Position numbers and translations under genes: made by a program
NCBI GenBank assembly: GCA_018268605.1
Contig: JAFDWG010000338.1
Location: forward strand, 1 to 42,223
DNA: 42,223 nt
From: Actinomycetota bacterium
GTDB lineage: Bacteria > Actinomycetota > Thermoleophilia > Solirubrobacterales > 70-9
Direction of reading: 5' to 3'
Notes under the pieces: generated by a model
Database searches by the model: none
The model's input: the letters and a program-made list of their open reading frames with translations, nothing else
Told to the model about the DNA's origin: nothing
Shown here: one piece after another, positions 23,634-30,833 of the stretch
Position numbering within the stretch: the stretch's first letter is position 1
Layout of the letters: each line of letters opens with the position of its first letter

Positions 23634-25073
23634 GTGTGGCGATGGCTGGTTGCTGACCCCCGCGACGTAGTCGACCTGGCCGGAGCCCGGGAGCTCGGCG
23701 AACCCGCGCGCGGGCCGAGCCTCCCGGAGGAGCTCCGCCGTTGGCGCCGGATCGTCGCCCGCAGGCGCCTCGTCGTCCTCGCGCGCCGCCACGCCGCGGC
23801 CGCGCTCGTCCTCGCGGCGCTCCTGGAGATCGCTGCCCAGCTCGACGCCGTCCCGCAGTGGGCGGTGGTCGCGGTGCCGCTCGTCCTCTTCGTTGTCTCG
23901 ATGGCGGCCCTCTCCTCGCGCGGCCCCTCTCCGTTCGGGCTGGCGCGCATGCTCGACGACAAGCTCGGGCTGAACGACCGGCTGGCGACGGCCTTGGAGA
24001 TCGAGGCGCGCGGCGGCGACTCGGTGTTGGAGCGCCGTACGGTCGCCGACGCGGCCGGCCTCCTCGCCGCGGGCCGCGAGGACTGGCACGCGAGCGCCGC
24101 CCCGGCGGGGCGTGAGTGGTGGGCCCTGGTCGGGCCCGCCGCGGCGATCGGGGTAGCGATCGCGATCGGTGCCCTGAGCGCCGGCAACTCGTCCTCCCAG
24201 GCGCGGCTCGAGGCGCTCGGCATCCGCCTCGGTGGCCGCGGCGGCGACGGGGCGATGGAAAACGAATACGTCAAGCACGCCGAAAAACACAGCAAGACGA
24301 TCGCGCCGACCGGGAAACTCCACAAATTCCAGAGCAAAGAAGGCGCGCCGCCGAGCGCCGAGAAATCGGCCAACTCCGAATACCAGAAGATCCCGCAGGC
24401 CGAACGGACCGGGCAGCAGCACGGGAAAGCGAAGGCGGGCGAAGGTGGCGACGCGGGGAATCGACCGCAGTCCGGCGACAAGCTCAAACGCGGCGCCAAC
24501 TCGGAAGCGAAAGGCGGCGAAGAAGCGGGCGGCGACAAATCGGCGCCCGGCCTGCCGAAAGAAAAGGAAAACCCGACGCTCGGCTTCAACGTGAAAAGCA
24601 CCGGCGGCAACGGCGAACACGCGCGCCGCGGGACCTCCAAAGTCCGAGGGGCGGCAGGGAAAAAAGCCGTCCCCAACGGCGCCGGGGATCAGACCACTGC
24701 CGGCGGCGAAAGCGAAAGCAACAATCCGGGCGGCACCCCCTCCGGCGGCGCCAACCACGCCGGCGGCGAACAGGGCACCAACCAGAAGAGCCAGGCGAAG
24801 CCGATCACCGGGCAGGCCTCCCAGGCGGTGCGGATCCAGCCCGCCTACGCGCCCTCGCGCTCCAAGGAAGCCGAAAGGGAAGAACGCAAAGCGGGCCGTG
24901 AAGAAGGGGCGGGCGGCAAAGCGCGCACCGGCCAGGTGACCGGCGCGACCCAGGTGGGCGAGCGCTTCTCCTTCGTCCCGGTGACCGGCGGCGCCGTCCC
25001 CGGGCCGGGCGCGGGCCTGCAGCTGAACTACCTCGAATCGCTCAAGTGGGTCGAACGACTGCCGTGGGGATGA
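23634..25073 (+). CDS. DUF4175-like membrane protein with long low-complexity tail
   Basis: A 479-aa protein starting at GTG. Residues 46-94 form two membrane helices, followed by FGLARMLDDKLGLNDRLATALEIEARGG, a block like that in DUF4175-type proteins found with MoxR/DUF58/VWA genes. A third helix lies at about 163-184. Residues 190-450 are hydrophilic, rich in Gly, Lys, Glu, Ala, Ser and Asn with little predicted order. The last 30 residues (RFSFVPVTGG ... NYLESLKWVERLPWG) look ordered again. Codon choice shifts inside the gene: Glu is mainly GAG before about 24250 and GAA/AAA-rich after it. It lies 7 nt ahead of the VWA gene, so both are one operon. Function unknown; envelope assembly or stress is inferred from neighbours. 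Confidence 0.75.
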   Translation: MWRWLVADPRDVVDLAGARELGEPARGPSLPEELRRWRRIVARRRLVVLARRHAAAALVLAALLEIAAQLDAVPQWAVVAVPLVLFVVSMAALSSRGPSPFGLARMLDDKLGLNDRLATALEIEARGGDSVLERRTVADAAGLLAAGREDWHASAAPAGREWWALVGPAAAIGVAIAIGALSAGNSSSQARLEALGIRLGGRGGDGAMENEYVKHAEKHSKTIAPTGKLHKFQSKEGAPPSAEKSANSEYQKIPQAERTGQQHGKAKAGEGGDAGNRPQSGDKLKRGANSEAKGGEEAGGDKSAPGLPKEKENPTLGFNVKSTGGNGEHARRGTSKVRGAAGKKAVPNGAGDQTTAGGESESNNPGGTPSGGANHAGGEQGTNQKSQAKPITGQASQAVRIQPAYAPSRSKEAEREERKAGREEGAGGKARTGQVTGATQVGERFSFVPVTGGAVPGPGAGLQLNYLESLKWVERLPWG

Positions 25074-25080
25074 GGCCGCG

Positions 25081-28000
25081 TTGACGCTGCTGAGTGGCGC
25101 GGCGCTCGCCGCCCTCCTCCTGGCGATCCCCCTCGTCGCGCTGCACCTGCGCCGCCGCAAGCCGCCGCGTCGCGCGGTCGGCAGCCTGCTCGCGTGGCGC
25201 GATCTCCCCGCCGCCGGGGGAGGTGGCGCGCGGCGGATCGGCCGCCCGCCTCTGCCGCTCCTGCTCCTGCTCCAACTGCTCGCCTTGATCGTGCTGGTCG
25301 TCGCGCTGGCCCGCCCGGTCAGCGACGGGACCGCCACGACCTCCTCGCATGTCTACGTCGTCGACGAGTCGATGTGGATGGGGGCCGACCAGGGAGGGGC
25401 GCCGCGGATCGACGCCGCCCGCGAAGTGCTGCGCGAACGCATCGCCGGCCTGCCGGCGCACGAGGCGGTGCGCATCGTCGGCGCGGGCGCGATCCCGTCC
25501 GTCCTCTTCGAAGGCAAGGCCGCCGATGCCGGCCCGGCGCTGGGAAGGCTTACGGCCGCCCCGGGCGCCGCGAACCTGGCGGCGGCGTTGCGGCTCGCCG
25601 CCGGGCTGCGGGCGGGGGACGGGGACCAGATCGCCCTCCTGCGGGCACCCGAGGAAGCGGCGCCGCAGGTGCGCGGTGGCGACAACTACGAAGACCTTGA
25701 GGTCGGCGAACCGGTGGAAGACGCCTCGCTCTCCGGCGCGAGCGCCCACTGTGACCGCCTCGGCGAAGAAGAATGCGAAGTCTTCGTCAAGGTCGCCGAC
25801 ACGCGCGGGGCCGAGCAGACGCTGCCGGTGCGAGTCGAGATCAGCGGCGAGCCGGTCCACACCGTCCCGGTCGAAGTCCCCGCCGGCGAAGGGGCGCCGC
25901 TCGTCTTCACCGCCCCGCCTGGCTCGACCGTGCGGATGAGCATCCCGTCCGGGGACGGCCTCGTCGCCAACGACTCCGCCTTCGTCTCCGTCCCCCGCCC
26001 TGGCGGCGAGAACATCACCCTGGTCGGCAACCGCATCCGCGCTCTGCCGCTGGCCCGGGCGCTCGCCTCGGTGCCGGGCGTGAAGCTCCGCCTGCGCACG
26101 CCGCAGACCTACCGGCCGACCGACCCGGGGACGAGCGACCTGCTGGTCCTCGACGGCTTCCTCCCGAAAGGTGGGCTGCCGAAGGCGCCCGCGCTGCTCC
26201 TCGTCAACCCGCCGTACTTCCCGACCGGCGGCCAAAGCCTGGAAGACGCGCCGAAGATGCGCGACAGCCGCCTCAGCGGCACCGAAGCGGCGAGCCCGCT
26301 ACTCGAAGGCGCCGACATCTCCTCGCTGACGATCGGCGCCGGCGCGGCGCGGCGGCTGGCGTTGCCGGCGACGATGTCCGCCGCCGCCTGGAGCGCGGAA
26401 GGCCCGCTGATCGCCTCCGGGACCGAAGTCGGGAGCCGCGTGGCGGTGATGGCCTTCGAGCCCTCCGAATCGAACCTGCCCCAGCTCGCCGCCTTCCCGG
26501 CCCTGATCGACAACATCGTCGCCTGGTCGCAGCGCCTGGTGCCGCAGTCGGTCGCGGCCGGACTGCCGTTCGCGCTGACCGAGCCGGCCGGGACGACCGC
26601 AGCGAGCCTCGAACCGGCCGCCGGGGGCACGCCGCGGAAGCTGAAGGTAGCCGCCGGGGGCGAAGTCCCGGTCGCGATCGCCGCGCCCGGCAACTACACG
26701 GTCGCTCTACAGGGCCCGTGGGGGACCCGGGAACTGGCACTCGCGGTGAATCCCGGGCCGATCGTGGCGCCCGGCGCGCCGGTCGACCTCTCTGCTCCGG
26801 CGCCGCCCGCCCAGGCGGGCCACACGGACCTCTGGCCGTGGCTCCTGGCGGCGGCGCTGCTCCTCCTGATCCTGGAGGCGCTCTACGCCTGGTGGCGGGA
26901 ACCGGAACGCGCGGGCTCAACTCGCCGCCGCGTCGCGGTCGGCCTCCAGATCGCCTCGATCGCCCTCGTCGCAGCCGCCCTCTTCGACCCGACCGTCGGC
27001 ACCAAGCCTCCGCCGACCACGCTCGTGCTCGACCGCTCGCTCAGCATCGGCGGCGCGTCGGGGGAAGCCGAGGGCGAATGGCTCGCGGCGCAGGGCGGCT
27101 GCGGCTCCGACTGTCGCGTCGTCCAGTTCGGCGGCGGCTCCGAACTCACCGGCGATGGCGCCGGGCTCCTGCCGCAGGTCACCGGCGCCTCGGTCGAAAG
27201 CCGCGAATCGAACTTGCAGGGGGCGCTGGAACTGGCGCTCGCGCGCACCCCGCGCGGCGGCCGCGTCGTCCTCCTCAGCGACGGCCGCCAGACGGCGGGC
27301 GAACCCACCGCTCTCGCCGCGACCGCGCGCGAACGGGGGGTCGCGGTGGACACCGTCGCCCTCACGCGCCGGCCCGACGACGCCGCCGTCACCCGCCTGC
27401 AGGCACCGGCGGCGCTGCACGCGGGGGACCCGCTGTCGCTAGAGGTCACGGTGCGCAGCACCGTCGAAGCCCCGGGAGTGCTCACGGTGCGGCGCAACGG
27501 GACCGTGGTCGGCCGCCAGAAAGTCGGCCTGGCGCCCGGGGACAATCCCTACCTCTTCTCCGTACGGGTCCCACAGATCCCCGGCTCCTACGGCTACGAG
27601 GTTTCGATCACGAGCGAAGGGGACACCCGCCCGGCGAACGACACCTTGGGGACGACGGTGCGCGTGCAGGGCCCGCCGCGGGTCCTGGTCGCCGGTGCCG
27701 ACGGCTCGAGCGCGGCCGAAGTGCTCGGCGCCGACGGCTTCGAGGTCACCCCGGTCGCCGCCGATGCCCTGCCGACGAGCCCGGCCGGCTACAAGGGCTA
27801 TGACGCGGTCGTGCTCGAAGACGTCTCGAGCGAAGAACTCGGCAGGCAGCGGGCGCGGGCGATCGACGCGGCCGTCCGTACCCAGGCCCTCGGCCTGCTG
27901 GCGCTCGGCGGCAACCGTTCCTTCTCGCTCGGCAAGTACTACAAGTCGCCGCTGCAGAACGTGCTGCCGGTCAAATCGCTGGTCCCGGGCAAGCTGCAGC

Positions 28001-29412
28001 GTAAAAACGTCGCGGTCGAGCTCGTCCTCGACCGCTCGGGCAGCATGATCAACGAGGTCGGCGGAGTGCCGAAGATCGCGATGGCGCAGGCGGCGGCCCG
28101 CGGCGCGCTCGACTTTCTGGTCAAGCACCGCGACCAGATCGGCATCGTCGCCTTCGAAGTGAAACCGAAGACGGTCGTGCCGCTGACGCGCGTCGAACCG
28201 GGGAACGTCAAAGCGATCGAACAGAAGATCAACAACATCCCGGCCAACGGCGGGACGAACGTCTACAAAGGCCTGCGCGAAGGGGTCAAGGAGATCGAAG
28301 GCTCGACCGCCAAGGAGAAACACATCATCCTGCTCACCGACGGGATCTCCGAACCGGGCACCTACGCCGACCTGCTGCCCGGCCTGAAAAAGAACCACAT
28401 CAGCGTCGCCACCGTGGCCCTCGGCGCCGAAGCCGACTTCCAGCTCCTCAAGCAGATCGCGGCGGACACCGGCGGCAACTACTACCGCACCGAAAACGCC
28501 CGCGAGCTGCCGAAAATCTTCGACAAAGAGACGCGCCTGAACACCCGTACCGTGCGCCTGCGCGGTCAGATCGGCGTCTCCGCCGGGGACCCAAGCCCGA
28601 TCACCGGCAGCCTTGTCGGTGAACACCTGCCGCCGCTCGGCGGCAACGTGGTGACGGAACTGAAGCCCGGCGCTGAGGCGGCGCTCCTCGGCCAGGACAA
28701 AGACCACCCGCCCGACCCGGTGCTGGCCCAGTGGCAGTACGGCTCCGGCCGGGTGGCGGCATGGACCCCGGGGCTGTCCCCCGCCTGGGCGGGCGAATGG
28801 TTGAGGCACGAGCGCCTCTTCCAGGACGCGGGCCGCTGGGTCGAGCGCGGGGTCGCCCCGCCGCCGCTCACCCCGAGCCTGGCGCCCGGGGACCCACGCA
28901 CGCTCGAAGTCGTCCCGACCAACGAAAAAGGCCAGTCGATCGTCCTGGCCTCGCTGAAAGGCTCGCTGACCTCGACGGCCGGCAGGTCCGTCCCGCTGCG
29001 CTTCGAAGAGACGGCGCCGGGGCGTTGGGCCGCGCCGCTTCCGACCCTGCCCGCAGGCGAATACGAATACGTGCTCGAATCGGCCGGCGGCGGCTCCCTG
29101 GCAGGCACGCTGGCGATCAGCTACCCGGCCGAGTTCCGCCTCGGGAGGATCGACACGACGCCGCTCGGCCCGCTCGCCTCGGCATCGGGCGGGAGGACGC
29201 TCAGCGCTGCCGATCCGGGCGCGATCGAAGGCTCCTCGCACCGAGCCTGGTGGCTCTTCGCGGCCGCCGCGCTCGTCTGCTTCCTGATCGGTGCCGCCCT
29301 GCGACTGCTCGCCCGCGGCTGGGGCGGGGAGGACGACGAGCCGTCGAATCGCCAAGATTCCACGGACCGTGACGCAGACCCCGCCGCAGACCTCCAGCCA
29401 GACCCCGCCTGA
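25081..29412 (+). CDS. Giant BatA/VWA protein with three VWA-like domains and an amidotransferase-like domain
   Basis: A 1443-aa envelope protein starting at TTG. Residues 1-80 are a BatA-type N-terminus with two membrane helices. A degenerate VWA-like domain follows (VYVVDESMWMG at about 91). A long extracytoplasmic region leads to helices at about 583-605 and 618-638, then a second VWA-like domain (LVLDRSLSIGG, Asp651; VVLLSDGRQT). A glutamine-amidotransferase-like fold without its catalytic set lies at about 862-965 (RVLVAGADG ... LLALGGNRSFSLG). The third VWA is complete: Asp984-x-Ser986-x-Ser988, Thr1059 and LLTDG (Asp1087). A last helix lies near 1395-1417, then an acidic tail. It looks like a fusion of separate Bat/VWA genes. 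Partner of MoxR-type ATPases; exact role unknown. Confidence 0.88.
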   Translation: MTLLSGAALAALLLAIPLVALHLRRRKPPRRAVGSLLAWRDLPAAGGGGARRIGRPPLPLLLLLQLLALIVLVVALARPVSDGTATTSSHVYVVDESMWMGADQGGAPRIDAAREVLRERIAGLPAHEAVRIVGAGAIPSVLFEGKAADAGPALGRLTAAPGAANLAAALRLAAGLRAGDGDQIALLRAPEEAAPQVRGGDNYEDLEVGEPVEDASLSGASAHCDRLGEEECEVFVKVADTRGAEQTLPVRVEISGEPVHTVPVEVPAGEGAPLVFTAPPGSTVRMSIPSGDGLVANDSAFVSVPRPGGENITLVGNRIRALPLARALASVPGVKLRLRTPQTYRPTDPGTSDLLVLDGFLPKGGLPKAPALLLVNPPYFPTGGQSLEDAPKMRDSRLSGTEAASPLLEGADISSLTIGAGAARRLALPATMSAAAWSAEGPLIASGTEVGSRVAVMAFEPSESNLPQLAAFPALIDNIVAWSQRLVPQSVAAGLPFALTEPAGTTAASLEPAAGGTPRKLKVAAGGEVPVAIAAPGNYTVALQGPWGTRELALAVNPGPIVAPGAPVDLSAPAPPAQAGHTDLWPWLLAAALLLLILEALYAWWREPERAGSTRRRVAVGLQIASIALVAAALFDPTVGTKPPPTTLVLDRSLSIGGASGEAEGEWLAAQGGCGSDCRVVQFGGGSELTGDGAGLLPQVTGASVESRESNLQGALELALARTPRGGRVVLLSDGRQTAGEPTALAATARERGVAVDTVALTRRPDDAAVTRLQAPAALHAGDPLSLEVTVRSTVEAPGVLTVRRNGTVVGRQKVGLAPGDNPYLFSVRVPQIPGSYGYEVSITSEGDTRPANDTLGTTVRVQGPPRVLVAGADGSSAAEVLGADGFEVTPVAADALPTSPAGYKGYDAVVLEDVSSEELGRQRARAIDAAVRTQALGLLALGGNRSFSLGKYYKSPLQNVLPVKSLVPGKLQRKNVAVELVLDRSGSMINEVGGVPKIAMAQAAARGALDFLVKHRDQIGIVAFEVKPKTVVPLTRVEPGNVKAIEQKINNIPANGGTNVYKGLREGVKEIEGSTAKEKHIILLTDGISEPGTYADLLPGLKKNHISVATVALGAEADFQLLKQIAADTGGNYYRTENARELPKIFDKETRLNTRTVRLRGQIGVSAGDPSPITGSLVGEHLPPLGGNVVTELKPGAEAALLGQDKDHPPDPVLAQWQYGSGRVAAWTPGLSPAWAGEWLRHERLFQDAGRWVERGVAPPPLTPSLAPGDPRTLEVVPTNEKGQSIVLASLKGSLTSTAGRSVPLRFEETAPGRWAAPLPTLPAGEYEYVLESAGGGSLAGTLAISYPAEFRLGRIDTTPLGPLASASGGRTLSAADPGAIEGSSHRAWWLFAAAALVCFLIGAALRLLARGWGGEDDEPSNRQDSTDRDADPAADLQPDPA

Positions 29413-30553
29413 GCCGCCGCGCGCGCCGAGCACGGGTGCCGTCCTCGTCCTCGGCGAGGGGGGAGGGCTGGGCGCGGCACTCCTGCGGCGCTTCGAGCAG
29501 AGCGGCTCGCCTGCGGCCTCGGCGCTCGACCTGAGCGACGGCCGGGCAGCCGAGATGCTCCGCGAAGGGGACTGGCGCGCGGTCGCCGTCGTCACTCGCG
29601 ACGACGCCCACGCTCTGCGCCTCACCCTCCTGAGCGCCCACGTGCGTCCCGACCTGCCCCTCTGGGTGACGATGTTCGACCACACCGTCTCCCGCGAGCT
29701 CGAGCACGTCGCCCCGAAGGTCCACGTCCTCTCGCCCTCGGAGATCGTCGCCGGCGACCTCGCCGAGGGCTGCCTCGCCGAAGCGGGGGAGGAGATCGCC
29801 GGCCGCCGGCGCCACGGCGTCCGCATCGTCGACGACGCCCTGCGCCTCCTCGTCCTCTCCTCCGCGGGCCTCTTCGTCGCCCTGGTGATCGAGATGGTGA
29901 TCACGATGATCGCCTTCCACCACGGCCTCGTCGACGCCTTCTACTTCTCCACCCGCTCGGTGGCCACCGTCGCCGGCCCGCCCGGCGCCGCCGAGGGGCC
30001 CGCCTGGTTCAAGGTCGTCTCCGCCGCCAACATGGTGCTCGCCGTAGCCCTCGTCGCGATCTTCACCGCCGCCCTGGTCCGTCGCCTCAGCCGCCGTCGC
30101 CTCACCACCCTCGTCGGCCCGCGGGCCGCCCCAGCCCGCCAACACGTCGTCCTGGTCGGCTTCGGCCAGGTGGGCTTCCGCTTGGCCCAAGCCCTGAAGG
30201 ATCGAGGCGTGGCCGTTGTCGCAATCGAGCGCGACGCCGAAGCCCCAAGCATCCGCCTGGCCAAAGCCGCCGGCATCCCGGTCGCGATCGGCCGCGGCGA
30301 CGACCGCGAGATCCTTCAGCGCGTCGGCATCGAGCGTTGCGGCGCCGTCGCAGCGGTCACCTCCGACGACCTCGTGAACGTCGCGGTAGGCCTAGCGGCA
30401 GAGGACCTAAGACCCGATGTCCCCATCGTCCTGCGCCTGGGTGACGGCGAGGTGGCCACCGAGACCGATTCGCTCCTCCACCTGGGCCGCATCTGCGACG
30501 CCCACAAACTGGCCGCCGAAACGATTCAGCAGGCGATCGAGTCGGTCGCTTAG
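29369..30553 (+). CDS. TrkA/RCK channel-like protein with altered selectivity filter
   Basis: The GTG at 29369 gives 394 aa and overlaps the VWA gene by 44 nt. Order of parts: a Thr/Pro-rich lead, a degenerate first RCK/TrkA-N domain (GAVLVLGEGGGLGAALL, about 23-140), helix 157-182, a pore-like stretch 190-206 (FYFSTRSVATVAGPPG), helix 217-240, and a second RCK domain from 258 (HVVLVGFGQVGFRLAQ, GRGDDREILQRVGIERCGAVAAVTSDD) with an intact NAD-binding GxGxxG motif. The layout is that of two-helix potassium channels gated by nucleotide-binding domains, but the TVGYGD filter has become TVAGPPG. It may be an ion channel of other selectivity or a sensor. Linked to the VWA gene by overlap. Confidence 0.8.
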   Translation: MTQTPPQTSSQTPPEPPRAPSTGAVLVLGEGGGLGAALLRRFEQSGSPAASALDLSDGRAAEMLREGDWRAVAVVTRDDAHALRLTLLSAHVRPDLPLWVTMFDHTVSRELEHVAPKVHVLSPSEIVAGDLAEGCLAEAGEEIAGRRRHGVRIVDDALRLLVLSSAGLFVALVIEMVITMIAFHHGLVDAFYFSTRSVATVAGPPGAAEGPAWFKVVSAANMVLAVALVAIFTAALVRRLSRRRLTTLVGPRAAPARQHVVLVGFGQVGFRLAQALKDRGVAVVAIERDAEAPSIRLAKAAGIPVAIGRGDDREILQRVGIERCGAVAAVTSDDLVNVAVGLAAEDLRPDVPIVLRLGDGEVATETDSLLHLGRICDAHKLAAETIQQAIESVA

Positions 30554-30662
30554 CGCCCCGCCTGGACGCCTACGGCACCGGCGAGCCCCACCGCGGGGTG
30601 GCCCACAAGCGCTCGGTCGAGACCGTGTCGGAGCCTGCGCGGCAGACGCGCAGGGAGGAGAG

Positions 30663-30788
30663 CAGGTATCCGGCCGCGAGGCGTGAGCTCGCGTCCTCCA
30701 GCTCGGCCCAGGTGAGCGCGCGCCGGTTGGAAAGAAGTGCGACCTCCCCCGACCTGGTCTCGAGACCGAGTCGGAGGAGGTCGCTCAA
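30663..30788 (-). pseudogene. Remnant of an AMP-binding (acyl-CoA ligase-type) N-terminus
   Basis: On the minus strand the stretch LSDLLRLGLETRSGEVALLS and NRRALTWAELEDASSRLAAG matches the first 45 residues or so of acyl-CoA synthetases and related AMP-forming ligases. It is followed by a poor continuation (LSSLRVCRAGSDTV) and then unrelated sequence up to a stop near 30570. The remaining 400 or more residues of such an enzyme are missing. It is most likely a decayed gene fragment. The similarity is judged by eye from the family pattern. Confidence 0.5.
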
Positions 30789-30795
30789 ACGCGCC

Positions 30796-30821
30796 GTCGG
30801 GGCGCCCAGTGGCGCCCCGAC
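30796..30821 (-). terminator. Strong terminator-type hairpin
   Basis: A perfect 11-bp GC-rich stem (GTCGGGGCGCC at 30796-30806, GGCGCCCCGAC at 30811-30821) with a 4-nt loop. It lies 12 nt past the stop of the cytochrome-fused quinoprotein, in the right place to end that leftward transcript. A short TTT follows about 6 nt after the stem on the minus strand. It may also stop the rightward RCK transcript. Confidence 0.7.
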
Positions 30822-30833
30822 GATCAGCATCGT

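Noticed and set aside
27439..29904. An 821-codon open frame on the minus strand
   Set aside because: It is antisense to the well-supported VWA gene, and its translation is compositionally biased with no recognisable motif.
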